A DNA stretch of 64,000 bases, taken from assembly GCA_023053685.1 (NCBI GenBank), contig JALIGW010000144.1:191977-255976 (forward strand). The letters run 5' to 3'. Position numbers and translations under genes: made by a program. This DNA is from Diadophis punctatus similis. Lineage: Eukaryota > Chordata > Lepidosauria > Squamata > Dipsadidae. Below are positions 52,799 to 63,018 of this stretch, piece by piece (position 1 is the stretch's first letter; each line of letters opens with the position of its first letter). Under the pieces are notes generated by a model, which had not been told where the DNA came from, searched no databases, and saw only the letters and a program-made list of their open reading frames with translations.

Positions 52799-53304
52799 CA
52801 GTGGTGAGTTCCTACCAGTGCGGTCCACTCTATAGCACCAGTAGCGGCCTGCTGGTGATGTCACAGTACCGGTGCGGTCGGTTGCTGGTGCCTGGGTGCC
52901 GCCATTTTTTTAAAAAAAAAATTCTTCTGCGCATGCCCAGAAGTCGAGTTTCCGGCACTGCGCATGCGCTGCCTTCCTACCCCACAGTGAGTCCAAGCAG
53001 GGGAGGATGGCTGAGGGAGCTCGTGAGACGCTGAAAGAATGGGCGGCAGGAGCTATCTCCATTCCCCTCCCTTCAGCAGTCCGAGAAGCCACGAACGCAC
53101 GGTGATGATCCTAGGCATTTTTGCACGTTTGAGGCTTCTCGAGCTGCTGAGGGGAGGGGGAATGGGCGGCAGGACCTATCTCAGTTCCCCTCCCTTCAGC
53201 AGTCCGAGAAGCCACGCCTACCTGGTCACATGGCTGGCAAGTCACACCCACAAAATAAGCCACGCCCACAGAGTGGTAGTAAAAAAATTAGGAACCCGCC
53301 CCTG
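52799..53304. mobile_element. hAT-like MITE, family B, 506 bp
   Basis: Starts CAGTGGTGAGTTCCTACC and ends GGAACCCGCCCCTG, exact duplication GCCGTCAT (52791-52798 and 53305-53312). It contains a direct repeat of CCCCTCCCTTCAGCAGTCCG (near 53066 and 53188). Confidence 0.93.
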
Positions 53305-53312
53305 GCCGTCAT

Positions 53313-53466
53313 GATGCGATGGAATTTTCTTGGTAAATTTGAGGACCTGGCAATTGGAGAAAAACCTTGAGAACATTTTCAAGGATCAGAGCTTAGTATG
53401 AAAGGGGGCAAGCATCTCACTCCCTGGAACTTCATCAATTTAGAAACAGAACTCATCAGAATAACG
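53313..53466. other. Unassigned spacer
   Basis: No recognised element. Confidence 0.4.
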
Positions 53467-54175
53467 TAACAGAATAACAAAGATTTGGAAGGGACCTTGG
53501 AGGTCTCCCAGTGCAACCCCCTACTCAAACAGGAAGTCGTATACCATTTCAGACAAATGGTTGTCCAATCTCTTCTTTAAAACCTCCAGTGATGGAGCAG
53601 CGACAACTTCTGGACAGTAGTGGGTTCTAAAACCCGTTGCCACTGGTTCATGCACAGAAGTGTCCCAGGCAGGTGGGCGGAGTCTCCCACTGCCACCGCT
53701 ACCACTTCGCAGAACTGGGCCGAAGCGGGAGCAACCCACTGCTGCTTCTGGAGGCAAATCCTTCCACTGATTGTTTGTTCTCACTGTCGGGAAAGTTCTC
53801 CTTAGTTCTAGGTTGCTTCTCTCCTTAACTAATTTCCATCCGTTGCTTCTTGTCCTGCTTTCGGGTGCTTTGGAGAATAGGTTGACCCCCTCTTCTTTGG
53901 GGCAGCCCCTTAGATATTATAACACTGCTATCGTGTGACCCCTAGTCCTTCTTTGCATGAAACTGGACATACCCAGTTCCTGCAACCGTTCTTCCTATGT
54001 TTTAGCCTCCAGTCCCTTTAATCATCTTTGTTGCTCTTTTAGAGTCTCAGCATCTGTTTTTATATAATATGGAGACCAAAACTGGATCCAAGTGTGGTCT
54101 TACCAAGGCATTCTAATGTGATATTAATACTTCACATGATCTTGAGTCTATCCCTCTATTAATGCAGCCTAGAAC
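53467..54175 (-). mobile_element. CR1 LINE 3' half split by a MITE
   Basis: AACAAAGATTTGGAAGGGAC to GACAACTTCTGGA, resuming CTTCTGGAGGCAAATCCTTC and running to TGCAGCCTAGAACTGTGCTG. Confidence 0.88.
53615..53744. mobile_element. hAT-like MITE, family B, 130 bp
   Basis: Starts CAGTAGTGGGTTCTAA and ends GAGCAACCCACTGCTG, exact duplication CTTCTGGA (53607-53614 and 53745-53752). Confidence 0.92.
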
Positions 54176-54198
54176 TGTGCTGATAAAAGAAGATCAAT

Positions 54199-54325
54199 GT
54201 TTGTTTGTTTGTTTGTTTGTTTGTTTGTTTGTTTGTTTGTTCGTTCGTTCGTTCGTTCGTTCGTTCATTCATTCATGCATTCATTCATTCATTCATTCAT
54301 TCATTCATTCATTCATTCATTCATT
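54199..54325. repeat. (TTTG)n-(TTCG)n-(TTCA)n compound microsatellite
   Basis: Eleven TTTG units, six TTCG units, then about 16 TTCA units. The steps differ by single-base changes spread in blocks. Confidence 0.96.
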
Positions 54326-54414
54326 GTTTACACCCACCCATCTCACCTAAGTGACTCTGGGCAATTTACAACATCATGATAAAACCATATAAATACATGA
54401 ATACCGACAGAAGA

Positions 54415-54720
54415 GAATAGTTATAGTTGAACTGTGGGGTCCTTGGTGCTCTCTGAGCTTGGTGGTTTTCTTGCAGACATTTCATTACCAAACTAGGTAG
54501 CGTGATCAGTGCTCTGGTGGGTAGGGCATGCTGTCATAGGCATTCATGCAGAAAGAATAGATGTTCCTTGGTGGAAATGCACCTACATGCAAATTTCTCT
54601 CATTTGTGTGCTTTCTAAAGCATTTGACACCCTAATGTGGTACGGATATAGGAGAATAATTGTAGCTCAGGGTTGAACTGTGGGTGCTTTCTGAGATTGC
54701 TGGCTTTCTTGTAGATATTA
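54415..54720 (-). mobile_element. Penelope-like terminal fragments, family 2, two copies
   Basis: GGTGCTCTCTGAGCTTGGTG and GACATTTCATTACC (minus ribozyme-like centre) near 54450-54520. A second truncated unit lies at 54655-54715. The first block reads CTGATCA, so the core is broken. Confidence 0.5.
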
Positions 54721-54974
54721 ATCTTAACTATTTACTATTAATCTTCTCATGGTTCCTATCACCCATCTCCTCCCACTTATGACTGTAACTTTGTTGTTTT
54801 TATCCTTACAATTTATATTGACTGGTTCCTAATATGATTTCATTGCTTATTTGTACCCAGACTATCATTAAGTGTTGTACCTTAGGATTCTTGACGAACG
54901 TATCTTTTCTTTTATGTACACTGAGAGCATATGCACCAAAGACAAATTCCTTGTGTGTCCAATCACACTTGGCC
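54721..54974 (+). mobile_element. LINE 3' UTR ending CCAATAAAG
   Basis: TTAATCTTCTCATGGTTCCT to TGTCCAATCACACTTGGCCA then ATAAAGAATTCT, a non-LTR 3' end whose last bases lead straight into the ATTCT array. Confidence 0.6.
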
Positions 54975-55305
54975 AATAAAGAATTCTATTCTATTCTATT
55001 CTATTCTATTCTATTCTATTCTATTCTATTCTATTCTATTCTATTCTATTCTATTCTATTCTATTCTCTACTTCTTATTCTATTCTATTCTATTCTATTC
55101 TATTCTATTCTATTCTACTCTACTCTACTCTACTCTACTCTACTCTACTCTACTCTACTCTACTCTACTCTACTCTACTCTACTCTACTCTACTCTACTC
55201 TACTCTACTCTATTCTATTCTATTCTATTCTATTCTATTCTATTCTATTCTATTCCAATCCATTCCAATCCATTCCATTCCATTCCATTCCATTCCATTC
55301 CATTC
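54975..55305. repeat. (ATTCT)n array with ACTCT and CATTC blocks
   Basis: Blocks of TATTC, then about 22 CTCTA units, then TATTC, then CCAAT/CCATT units. On the other strand this is the same AATAG class as the 5.0-kb array. Confidence 0.96.
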
Positions 55306-55324
55306 TAGATGTTTTCTTATAAAC

Positions 55325-55412
55325 TAGTGCTCTAATGAGCTCTGATGTTGTTGCACAGTTGGGTAATGAAACGTCTGCAAGAAAACTGCCAATCTCAGAG
55401 AGCACCAAGGAG
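55325..55412 (+). mobile_element. Penelope-like terminal fragment, family 2
   Basis: Contains GGGTAATGAAACGTCTGCAA and CAGAGAGCACCAAGGAGG. The GAAACGTC block (55368-55375) is intact, but the first block reads CTGATGT and helix II is disturbed. Confidence 0.5.
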
Positions 55413-55539
55413 GCTGCAAATACATGAGTAAAAGTATAGATTAAAAATAAAATTAAGAACAGATTAAAACGTATATGTTAAAGATAAAAATCAGGTTAAA
55501 AATGTGACGGTTAACAAGGCAGTAGGAGTGTCCTCAGGT
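55413..55539. other. Unassigned A-rich spacer
   Basis: AT-rich with TTAAAAATAAAATTAAG-like text. Confidence 0.4.
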
Positions 55540-55740
55540 AACTGGTCATCCCCAGGGCTGCATCATACTCTTAGACTCCCATGTTAACTGGCAAAGCTGG
55601 GTCTTAATGGCCTTCCAGAAAGCCATGAGAGTGGGGGCTCGCCTCACCTATGGGGGTAAGACGTTCCATAGGGTGGGGGCCGCAGTTGAGAAGGCCCTCC
55701 TCCTAGATCCCACCAATTGAAACTCCTTGATATTCTACAG
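55540..55740 (-). mobile_element. L2 LINE C-terminal fragment
   Basis: The minus strand encodes RRRAFSTAAPTLWNVLPP and RRAPTLMAFWKAIKTQL, parallel to RGRAFSVGAPSLWNHLPPEI in the L2 at 61.4 kb. Confidence 0.75.
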
Positions 55741-55793
55741 TGGATGGGAGAACTATATAGGTAGTCCTTGACTTATAACAATACAATAACAGA

Positions 55794-55925
55794 GTTGGAA
55801 GGGACCTTGGAGGTCATCTAGTCCAACCCCCTGCTCATGCAGGAGACCTATACTAGGGATTTGAACCACCGAACTACCGACCTTTCTGATCGACAAGCTC
55901 AGTGTCTTAGCCACTGAGCCACCTA
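55794..55925 (-). mobile_element. tRNA-CR1 chimeric SINE, head type TGGCTCAGTGGC
   Basis: On the minus strand: CTAGGTGGCTCAGTGGCTAA (box A), TCGGTGGTTCAAATCCC (box B), then directly TAGGTCTCCTGCATGAGCAG to CCAACTCTGTTATTG, the CR1 3' end. The head differs from that at 13744, showing two independent fusions. Confidence 0.82.
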
Positions 55926-56215
55926 GTCAGGCTAGGTGACTACAGTTTATGACTGCATAAACTACAGCTTATGACTACAGTTGAGCCCAAAATTTCCATT
56001 GCTAAGCAAGACAGCTGTTAAGTGAGTTTTTCCCCATTTTACGACCTTTTTTTGCCACAGTTGTTAAGTGAATCACTGCAGCTGTTAAGCTAGGAACACG
56101 GTTGTTAAGTGAATCTGGTTTCCCTCATTGACTTTGCTTGTCAGAAGGTCACAAAAGGTGATCACGTGCACTGCAACCATCATAAATATGAGTCAGTTGC
56201 CAAGTATCTGATGTC

Positions 56216-57070
56216 TTATCTCTCCTGTCTTATACCTATCTGCTCAGCCTGTCCTGTCCGGTTTTGGTTTATGCTGTCCTGTTCTGTCCTGTCTTGTTTT
56301 GTCCTATCCCATCCTGTCCCATCCTTCCCCATCACTTCCTGTTGTGTCTTGTCCTATCCTGTACTGTCCTACCCCATCCTGACCTGTCCCGTCTTCTTCT
56401 GTCTTGTCCTGTCCTGTCCTGTCCCGTCCTTGTCACGGTGTGAATATTGTCAGTTGTATGTCTATGCATCCCTATCTAATATTATGGTACATTCCAATAC
56501 AAGCAGAACACGTGATATGAGTTGTATGCATGTGTGCATTCCTAAGCCACCATTAATTTCCTTTCTGCCTTGTCTGTCGACCTGAACAGTCGTGTTTCTT
56601 AGCAAAGATGTAATTATTCAGGATTTATTGTTTTTGTACTGAAATAAATATTTTCTATTAGACTTTTAATCTCGGCTTTATTTCTGACTGTCTGAATTCC
56701 AAGTAAAGATCCAAATCGCCTCTATGAGATTTTATTCTCATCCCAACAGTCCTGTTCTGTCCTGTCCCATCCTATCCTGTAACATCCTTTGCTGTCCTGT
56801 CCTATCCCATTCTGTCCCATCCTTCCCCATCACTTCCTGTTGTGTCTTGTCCTGTCCTGTCCTGTCCTGTCCTGTCCTATCCTATCCTATCCTATCCTAT
56901 CCTATCCTATCCTATCCTATCCTATCCTATCCTATCCTATCCTATCCTATCCTACCCCATCCTGACCTGTCCCGTCTTGTTCTGTCTTGTCCTGTCCTGT
57001 CCCGTCCTGTCCCATCCTATCCTGTAACATCTTTTGCTGTCCTGTCCTATCCCATCCTGTCCTATCCTGT
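56216..57070. repeat. (CTGTC/CTATC)n pentanucleotide array
   Basis: Variable TCCTG/TCCTA units with a clean block of about 16 TCCTA units at 56876-56955. Interrupted by a solo LTR (56431-56748). Confidence 0.94.
56431..56748 (+). mobile_element. Solo LTR, family L, inside the CTGTC array
   Basis: 318 bp, starts TGTCACGGTGTGAATATTG and ends TTCTCATCCCAACA, duplication GTCCT (56426-56430 and 56749-56753), which is itself an array unit. AATAAATATTTTC serves as polyadenylation-like signal. Confidence 0.85.
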
Positions 57071-57222
57071 CCTGTCAGTTGCAAAGCATCTGATTTTGAT
57101 CATGTGACTACAGGGATGCGGCAATGGTCATAAGTGTGGAAAAACAGCCATAAGTCTCTTTTTTCAGTGTCATAACTTCATGACACTGAATGAATGTTTG
57201 TAAGTCAAGGACTACCTGCACT

Positions 57223-57835
57223 CTATTATTACTGCTTTCTCAGATATTTTTAGCGTAAGCTGCCAGAGTCACTTTGGAGCTGACTGGCCTCTAATATTTG
57301 TAAAAACAAATAAAGCAAATACAACCAAGTGACCAATTCCTGAACCTCCTTCTCCAAAGTTTTGGATGGTTTGTCCTATGCTGAAGTTTTCTTCTTCAAC
57401 TGCTTTTTATTCAGCCGGCGTTCTTCAGGAATTCTGGACAGCCAGTTCTGAAAGTGAGCCCTTGATGTGATAATAATCAATGCGGCTGACAGTGTGATTC
57501 CTTAGGTTTGAGAAACACATTTCAAAGCCACAGGGGATGAGATCTACTCAGAATATTTGACCAGTCTCATCTTCATTTTTTTAAAAAAAATCTTTCCCTC
57601 CCCTCTTTCCCTTTCCTTCCCCACAAGAATAAAGGTGAAAGCGGCACAACTTTTTCTAGCCCTGCCACTTCTCCTCGGGGGCTCAAGCTGTTCTCCCAAA
57701 GCTGTTGCGTAGGTATTTCTTAGGCTGCGTGCAAAGCCACATTTGGACTAAGCCAGCTGTCAAATAACCTCTGCAAACAGCAGGCTGTTCTTCAGAGTTT
57801 AACATCAGATAGATGGAGACAGACAGATGGAATAG
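57223..57835. other. Unassigned sequence
   Basis: About 600 bp with no recognised element or coding region. Confidence 0.45.
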
Positions 57836-57908
57836 GGTAAAAGAGGACAGGATGGAACAGGACAGGGTGGGGTTGGGTGAGGTGGGGTGGGATGGGATGG
57901 GATGGGAT
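57836..57908. repeat. GGGAT/GGGGT degenerate pentamer
   Basis: Units such as AACAGGACAG, GGGTGAGGTG and GGGATGGGAT abut the head of the SINE. Confidence 0.85.
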
Positions 57909-58135
57909 GGTGCAGTGGTTAAAAGCAGCACTGCAGCCTTCAGCTGATTGCTAGTTCAGCAGTTCAGCTGTTCAAATCTCACCAGGCTCAAAGTTGATTC
58001 AGCCTTCCATCCTTCCGAGGTGGGTAAAATGAGGACCCAGATTGTTGGGGGCAATATGCTGAACTCTGTAAACCGCTTAGAGAGGGCTGTAAAGCACTAT
58101 GAAGCGGTATATAAGTCTAAGTGCTATTGCTATTG
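57905..58135 (+). mobile_element. tRNA-derived SINE, complete
   Basis: GATGGTGCAGTGGTTAAAAG (box A), GTTCAAATCTCACCAGG (box B), GAGGACCCAGATTGTTGG, tail GCGGTATATAAGTCTAAGTG with GCTATT repeats. Confidence 0.92.
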
Positions 58136-58162
58136 CTATGGGAAGGGAAGGACAGGACAGGA

Positions 58163-58263
58163 CAGGAGTGATGTCAAGTTGGCCACGCCCACTCAGTCAC
58201 ATGACTCCACCACCAAGCCATGCCCACAGAACCGGTAGGGGAAAAAATTGAATCCCACCACTG
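58163..58263. mobile_element. hAT-like MITE, family B, right part
   Basis: GGCCACGCCCACTCAGTCAC to TTGAATCCCACCACTG; the left terminus is missing. Confidence 0.7.
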
Positions 58264-58605
58264 GTTGGAAGGGACCTTGGAGGTCTTCTAGTCCAGCCCC
58301 AGCTCAGGCAGGAAATCCTATACCATTTCAGACAAATGGTTGTCCAATCTCTTCTTAAAAACTTCCAGTGTTGGAGCATTCACAACTTCTGGAGGCAAGC
58401 TGTTCCACTGATTAATTGTTCTAACTGTCAGGAAATTTCTCCTTAGTTCTAAGTTGCTTCTCTCCTTGATTAGTTTCCACCCATTGCTTCTTGTTCTACC
58501 CTCAGGTGTTTTGGAGAATAGCTTGACTCCCTCTTCTTTGTGGCAATCCCCGAGATATCGGAACACTGCTATCATGTCTCCCCCAGTTCTTCCTTTCATT
58601 AAGGA
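58264..58605 (-). mobile_element. CR1 LINE 3' end
   Basis: The minus strand encodes MKGRTGGDMIAVFRYLGDCH to NQWNSLPPEVV and ends in GTTGGAAGGGACCTTGG. Confidence 0.9.
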
Positions 58606-59000
58606 GAAAGGTGCTTTCAACAACAAAAAAATAGACGATTCATGCACATTCCAAAAAAAACCAGGCATGAATATAAAATATCATGATCAATTTGCTTTAT
58701 ACCTTTTATAATCTACTGCGAGAAAAAGAGATGAAAACATTATTTGGCTTTCCAGCAGCTTGAGCTGACCTTCTTTTCTGCCAATAGTATCCTGGGTGTT
58801 GACTTGCTCCTATGAGTCTAAAGCAATCAATTTGCTAAGGTTAGAGGGGAAGATGGAACTTCTTGCCGCATAGGGTTCAATTCGTGAAATCCAGTAAGTT
58901 TTAACAAAAGATCCTCAGCCTGATGAAATGCAAGCAGCGGGCAAGCTAAAGAGAACTGTCTTCATAAGGCTGTTACCATGTACATTGCTGAAGTGGCAAG
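58606..59000. other. Unassigned sequence
   Basis: No recognised element or coding region. Confidence 0.45.
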
Positions 59001-59122
59001 GCAAGGAATGGAAATGAAGGAGAAATAAAAGAAAGACGGGGAGGAAATTGAAAAGAATGAAAAAAGGCAAGGCAAAGCAATCGAGAAGAAGGGAAGGGAA
59101 GGAAATGAAAGGAAATAGAGTA
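59001..59122. repeat. Purine-rich tract
   Basis: GGAAA/GAAGG-like words directly at the 5' truncation point of the L2 element. Confidence 0.8.
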
Positions 59123-59124
59123 GA

Positions 59125-59940
59125 ATGGGGGACTTTAATTTGCCATCGCCCGGTGAAACCTCGGAGGCAGTCCAGGAGTTCATGGCTTCCATGACAACCA
59201 TGAACCTGACCCAAGTAGTTCAGGGTCCGACTCATGAGGGAGGTCACACGCTTGACCTTGTGTTTCTCTCGGGGCAGTGGAGAGATGATCTGAGGCTGAG
59301 GGGTTTAGTCACAACACCCTTGTCGTGGTCAGATCATTTCCTTCTGAGGTTGGATTTCATGGCACCACTCCTCCACCGCAAGGAGGCGGGGCCGAATAAG
59401 TGGTTCCGCCCCAGGCGCCTAATGGAATCTGAAGGATTTCAGAAGGAACTTGGGGAAATACCTGACTCCCTGGTACACGATTCATCTGAGGCTCTAGTGG
59501 CTGCTTGGAACCAGGCGGCAACGGGGGCCTTAGATCGGATTGCGCCTTTGCGGCCTCTCCGTGGCAGCGGATCCCGGAGGGCCCCTTGGTTTACTGAGGA
59601 GCTCCGGGAGATGAAGCGCCTAAAGAGACGCCTAGAGCGACGATGGAGGGCCAGTAAAGCTGAGTCTGACCGGACACTTTTAAGAACTTACATTAAGTCT
59701 TACTTAGTGGCGATAAGGGCGGCAAAATGCACGTATTTTTCCGCTCTTATTGCGTCCGCCGACTCCCGCCCAGCCGCCCTGTTTAGGGTGACTCGCTCCC
59801 TCCTAGCCAAGGAGGGAGCTGAAGATCCCTTGCAGGGCAGAGCTGAGGAATTCTCTCAGTTTCTGGCGGATAAAGTCGTTCAGATTCGGACAGACCTGGA
59901 CTCCATTTGGACAGGGCAAGATGACAGGGGTGAGTCTTAG
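59125..59940 (+). pseudogene. L2 ORF2, APE endonuclease C-terminal half
   Basis: 271 codons from the conserved MGDFNLPSPGET, through THEGGHTLDLVF and the catalytic-site SDH (residues 69-71, WSDHFLLRLDF), into the linker RAPWFTEELREMKRLKRRLE. The endonuclease N-terminus is missing. The frame ends at a TAG about 20 bp after the next ORF opens, so one frameshift near 59930 separates it from the RT. Confidence 0.85.
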
Positions 59941-61522
59941 TCCTGTTATATGGGACGAGTTTGAACCTGTCACTCCTGAGGATGTGGACAAGGCCATAGG
60001 AGCGATGAGCGCCTCCACCTGTTTATTGGACCCGTGCCCCTCCTGGCTGGTCTCTGCCAGCAGGGAGGTGACACGCGGCTGGCTCCAGGCGGTTGTGATC
60101 GCTTCTTTGAGAGAGGGATCCATCCCACAGCCTTTAAAAGCTGCGGTGGTGAGGCCCCTCCTCAAGAAGCCTTCCCTGGACCCAGCGGATTTAAAGAACT
60201 TCCGTCCAGTCTCCAACTTACCCTTCTTGGGTAAAGTTGTCGAGAAGGTGGTGTCGCTCCAACTCCTGCGGCTATTGGAGGATACTGATTATCTGGATCC
60301 CTTTCAATCGGGCTTCAGGCGCGGCTACAGTACGGAGACTGCTTTGGTCGCGCTGATGGATGATCTCTGGCGAGCCCGGGACGGGGGTTATTCCTCCATC
60401 CTGGTGCTACTTGACCTCTCAGCGGCTTTCGATACCATTGACCATGGTATCCTTCTGCGTCGTCTTGGGGAGATGGGAGTGGGAGGCACTGTTTTACGGT
60501 GGTTCTCCTCCTATCTCTCTGACAGGACGCAGTCGGTGTTGACAGGAGGACAGAGGTCGGCCCCTAGGCCCCTGGTTTGCGGGGTGCCACAGGGCTCGGT
60601 CCTCTCTCCCATCCTGTTTAACATTTACATGAAACCGCTGGGTGAGATCATCCGACGGCATGGGGTGAGGTATCAGCAGTATGCTGACGATACCCAGTTG
60701 TACATCTCCACCCCGTGTCAGTTCAGTGAAGCAGTTGATGTAATGTGCCGCTGCCTGGACGATGTGAGGGTCTGGATGGGAGTGAACAGACTCAGGCTCA
60801 ACCCAGACAAGACTGAGTGGCTCTGGATATTGCCTCCCAAGGACTATGTCGACTGTCCCTCCTTGGTTCTCGGGGGAGAAAAATTGAATCCCTCAGAACA
60901 GGTTCGCAATTTGGGTGTCCTCCTAGATCCACAGCTAAAATTGGATCAACATCTTTCAGCTGTGGCTAGGGGGACCTTTGCACAAATCCGTCTTGTGCAC
61001 CAATTGCGACCTTACTTGGAGAGGGAGGCCTTGCTCACAGTCACTCATGCCCTTGTCACCTCACGGCTAGACTACTGTAACGCGCTCTACATGGGGCTAC
61101 CCTCGAAGAGCATTCGGAGACTCCAGCTGGTACAGAATGCAGCTGTGCGTGCAGTAGTGGGTGTACCGAGATACACCCATGTAACACCTATCCTTCGCCA
61201 GCTGCATTGGCTACCAGTTAGCCTCCGGGTGCAATTTAAGGTGTTGGTCGTTACCTTTAAAGCCCTACATGGCTCAGGGCCAGGTTACCTGCGGGACCGC
61301 ATCCTACCACATACCTCCCTAAGACCGGTTAGGTCCCACAGAGAGGGCCTCCTCCGGGTCCCGTCGGCCAAACAATGTCGATTGGCGGGGCCGCGGGGGA
61401 GGGCCTTCTCTGTGGGAGCCCCGTCCCTCTGGAACCATCTTCCACCAGAGATCCGAACTATCCCCACCTTACTGGCCTTCCGTAAAGCCCTAAAAACATG
61501 GCTCTTCCGGCAGATGGGGTGA
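59921..61522 (+). pseudogene. L2 ORF2, reverse transcriptase and C-terminus
   Basis: 533 codons without a stop. RT copies the element RNA at a nicked chromosomal site. Motifs in order: NFRPVSNLPFLGKVVEKVV (93-111); FQSGFRRGYSTETALV (128-143); the first catalytic Asp in LLDLSAAFDTIDHG (D165); GVPQGSVLSPILFN (221-234); the YADD box in YQQYADDTQLYIS (YADD at 254-257); RLRLNPDKTEWL (290-301); and the C-terminal LWNHLPPEIRTIPTLLAFRK (503-522). All catalytic residues look intact. Because the element lacks its 5' end and carries a frameshift it cannot make a full protein, so it is filed as a pseudogene. Confidence 0.88.
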
Positions 61523-61708
61523 ATAGGATAAGCAAATTCCCCCTGAATGTTGTGTTTTATAATGTCTTCTTTTTAATTATTTTTTAATTTAAATTTATGA
61601 TTACTGTTTTAAATTGTACGCTTCTTACTTATGCTGTACGCCGCCCTGAGTCCCATGGGATTGGGCGGCTTATAAGAGCGTTTAAATAAATAAATAAATA
61701 AATAAATG

Positions 61709-61995
61709 AAAAGAAAGAAAAGAAAGAAAGGAGAGGAGAGGAGAGGAGAGGAGAGGAGAGGAGAGGAGAGGAGAGGAGAGGAAAGGAAAGGAAAGGAAAG
61801 GAAAGAAGGAAAGGAAAGGAAAGGAAAGGAAAGAAGGAAAGAAAGGAGAGGTGAGGAGAGGAGAGGAGAGGAAAGGAAAGGAAAGGAAAGAAGGAAAGGA
61901 AAGGAAAGGAAAGAAGGAAAAGAAAGAAGGAAAGGAAAGGAAAGGAAAGGAAAGGAAAGGAAAGGAAAGGAAAGGAAAGGGAAAAAAGAAAGGAT
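61709..61995. repeat. (GGAGA)n/(GGAAA)n purine array
   Basis: GAGAG/GAGGA units pass into GAAAG/GGAAA units with AAGGA interruptions. Continuous with the A-rich L2 tail. Confidence 0.95.
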
Positions 61996-62047
61996 TAATG
62001 GAGAAGGATGGAAGGGATCAATTATAAAGGAAATGGCAGGAGTAAGG

Positions 62048-62371
62048 CAGAGGTGGGTTCCTGCCGGTGCGGTTAATAGCTGTTGTTCGGCGCAGAGCCG
62101 AAGACGCTGCTGCCGTTTGCGGCGCGGGGGCTTTCCCTGGGCGCTGCCGCCGCCCGCATGGACGCCGCCATTTGCGTTATTTTGCCCTCTGCGCATGCGC
62201 AAAGCGTTCTGCATGCGCAGAGGGCAAAAGAACGCAATTGGCGGCGTCCATGTGGGCGGGGAAAGTGCCCGGGGAAAGCTCCCGCGCCGCGAACGGCAGC
62301 AGCGTCTTCGGCTCTGCGCCGAACAACAGCTATTAACCGCACCGGCAAAAACAGGCAGGAACCCACCTCTG
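62048..62371. mobile_element. hAT-like MITE, family B, near-perfect hairpin
   Basis: 324 bp, starts CAGAGGTGGGTTCCTGCC and ends GGCAGGAACCCACCTCTG, exact duplication GAGTAAGG (62040-62047 and 62372-62379). Both arms are almost exact inverted copies (GCTGTTGTTCGGCGCAGAGC with its complement near 62312), meeting at TGCGCATGCGC near 62194. The minus and plus ORFs here mirror each other and are not genes. Confidence 0.95.
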
Positions 62372-62379
62372 GAGTAAGG

Positions 62380-62589
62380 TAAATGAAATGGAAACACCTC
62401 CAGTTTTTCTCTAAATGTTACTGTCAATTGTTGACCTCCTTCTAGGTAAACTATCACAAGATGAAACTTGAAAAGGTAATGGGTTGTGAGAATAACCTTG
62501 GGAGATGGGAGGAAGAAACACAGCCTAAACAATGATACCATCAATGAAATCTGAGTCCCAAGGAGAAGGATGGAGTAAGAATCTCATAA
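62380..62589. other. Unassigned spacer
   Basis: No recognised element. Confidence 0.4.
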
Positions 62590-63018
62590 GGGATCCTCTT
62601 CAAAGCACCTGAGGGCAGGACAAGAAGCAATGAATGGAAACCAATCAAGGAGAGATGCAACCTAGAAATAAGGAGAAATTTCCTGACAGTTAGAACAATT
62701 AATCAGCGGGATTGTTTGCCTTCAGAAGTTGTGGGTCTGTGATGGCGAGCCAATGGCACACGTGCCAGAGGTGGCATGCAGAGCCCTCTCTGTGAGCATG
62801 CGTGCCGTCACCCCAGGTCAGCCAGCTTGTTGTTGGGTTTCCGAGGCGCGCATGCACGCCTAGGCACGTGCACCTTCCGGTTTCGGCACTCTGTGCATCA
62901 CTGTTGTGGGTGCTCCAACACTGGAGGTTTTTAAGAAGAAATTGCACAACCATTTGTCTGGAATGGTACTAGAGAGTTTCCTGCTTGAGGGAATTGGACT
63001 AGAAGACCTCCAAGGGGA
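62590..63018 (+). mobile_element. CR1 LINE 3' end split by a hAT MITE
   Basis: CAAAGCACCTGAGGGCAGGA to CAGAAGTTGTGGGT, resuming GCTCCAACACTGGAGGTTTT to GGACTAGAAGACCTCCAAGG. The last 20 bp of CR1 are replaced by a different repeat. Confidence 0.88.
62737..62903. mobile_element. hAT MITE, family A, 167 bp
   Basis: Starts CTGTGATGGCGAGCC and ends TCTGTGCATCACTG, exact duplication TTGTGGGT (62729-62736 and 62904-62911). Confidence 0.92.

Larger units (their letters stand above)
55761..57222. mobile_element. Tigger-like MITE split by SINE, CTGTC array and LTR
   Basis: Starts AGGTAGTCCTTGACTTATAA; the interior at 55965-56215; resumes 57071 (GTTGCAAAGCATCTGATTTT) and ends GTAAGTCAAGGACTACCTG. The phrase CAGTTGCCAAGTATCTGAT is where the CTGTC array now sits. 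Confidence 0.8.
59123..61708 (+). mobile_element. L2-type LINE, 5'-truncated, RT intact
   Basis: Begins inside the APE endonuclease and runs through the complete RT and C-terminal region to the 3' UTR (GTACGCCGCCCTGAGTCCCA then GGGATTGGGCGGCTTATAAG) and an AAAT tail, where a purine array continues. Short L2 copies in the window (1896, 8288, 14970, 55540) share this 3' part. L2 is chosen over CR1 for the RT motifs DLSAAFDTIDHG and QYADDTQLY. Confidence 0.85.

Noticed and set aside
56876..56955. Regularly spaced repeats that might suggest a CRISPR array
   Set aside because: Five-base tandem units with no spacers, in a vertebrate genome.
61609..62544. 311-codon minus and 223-codon plus frames
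   Set aside because: They span the purine array and the hairpin MITE, and the two strands mirror each other because the MITE is palindromic.
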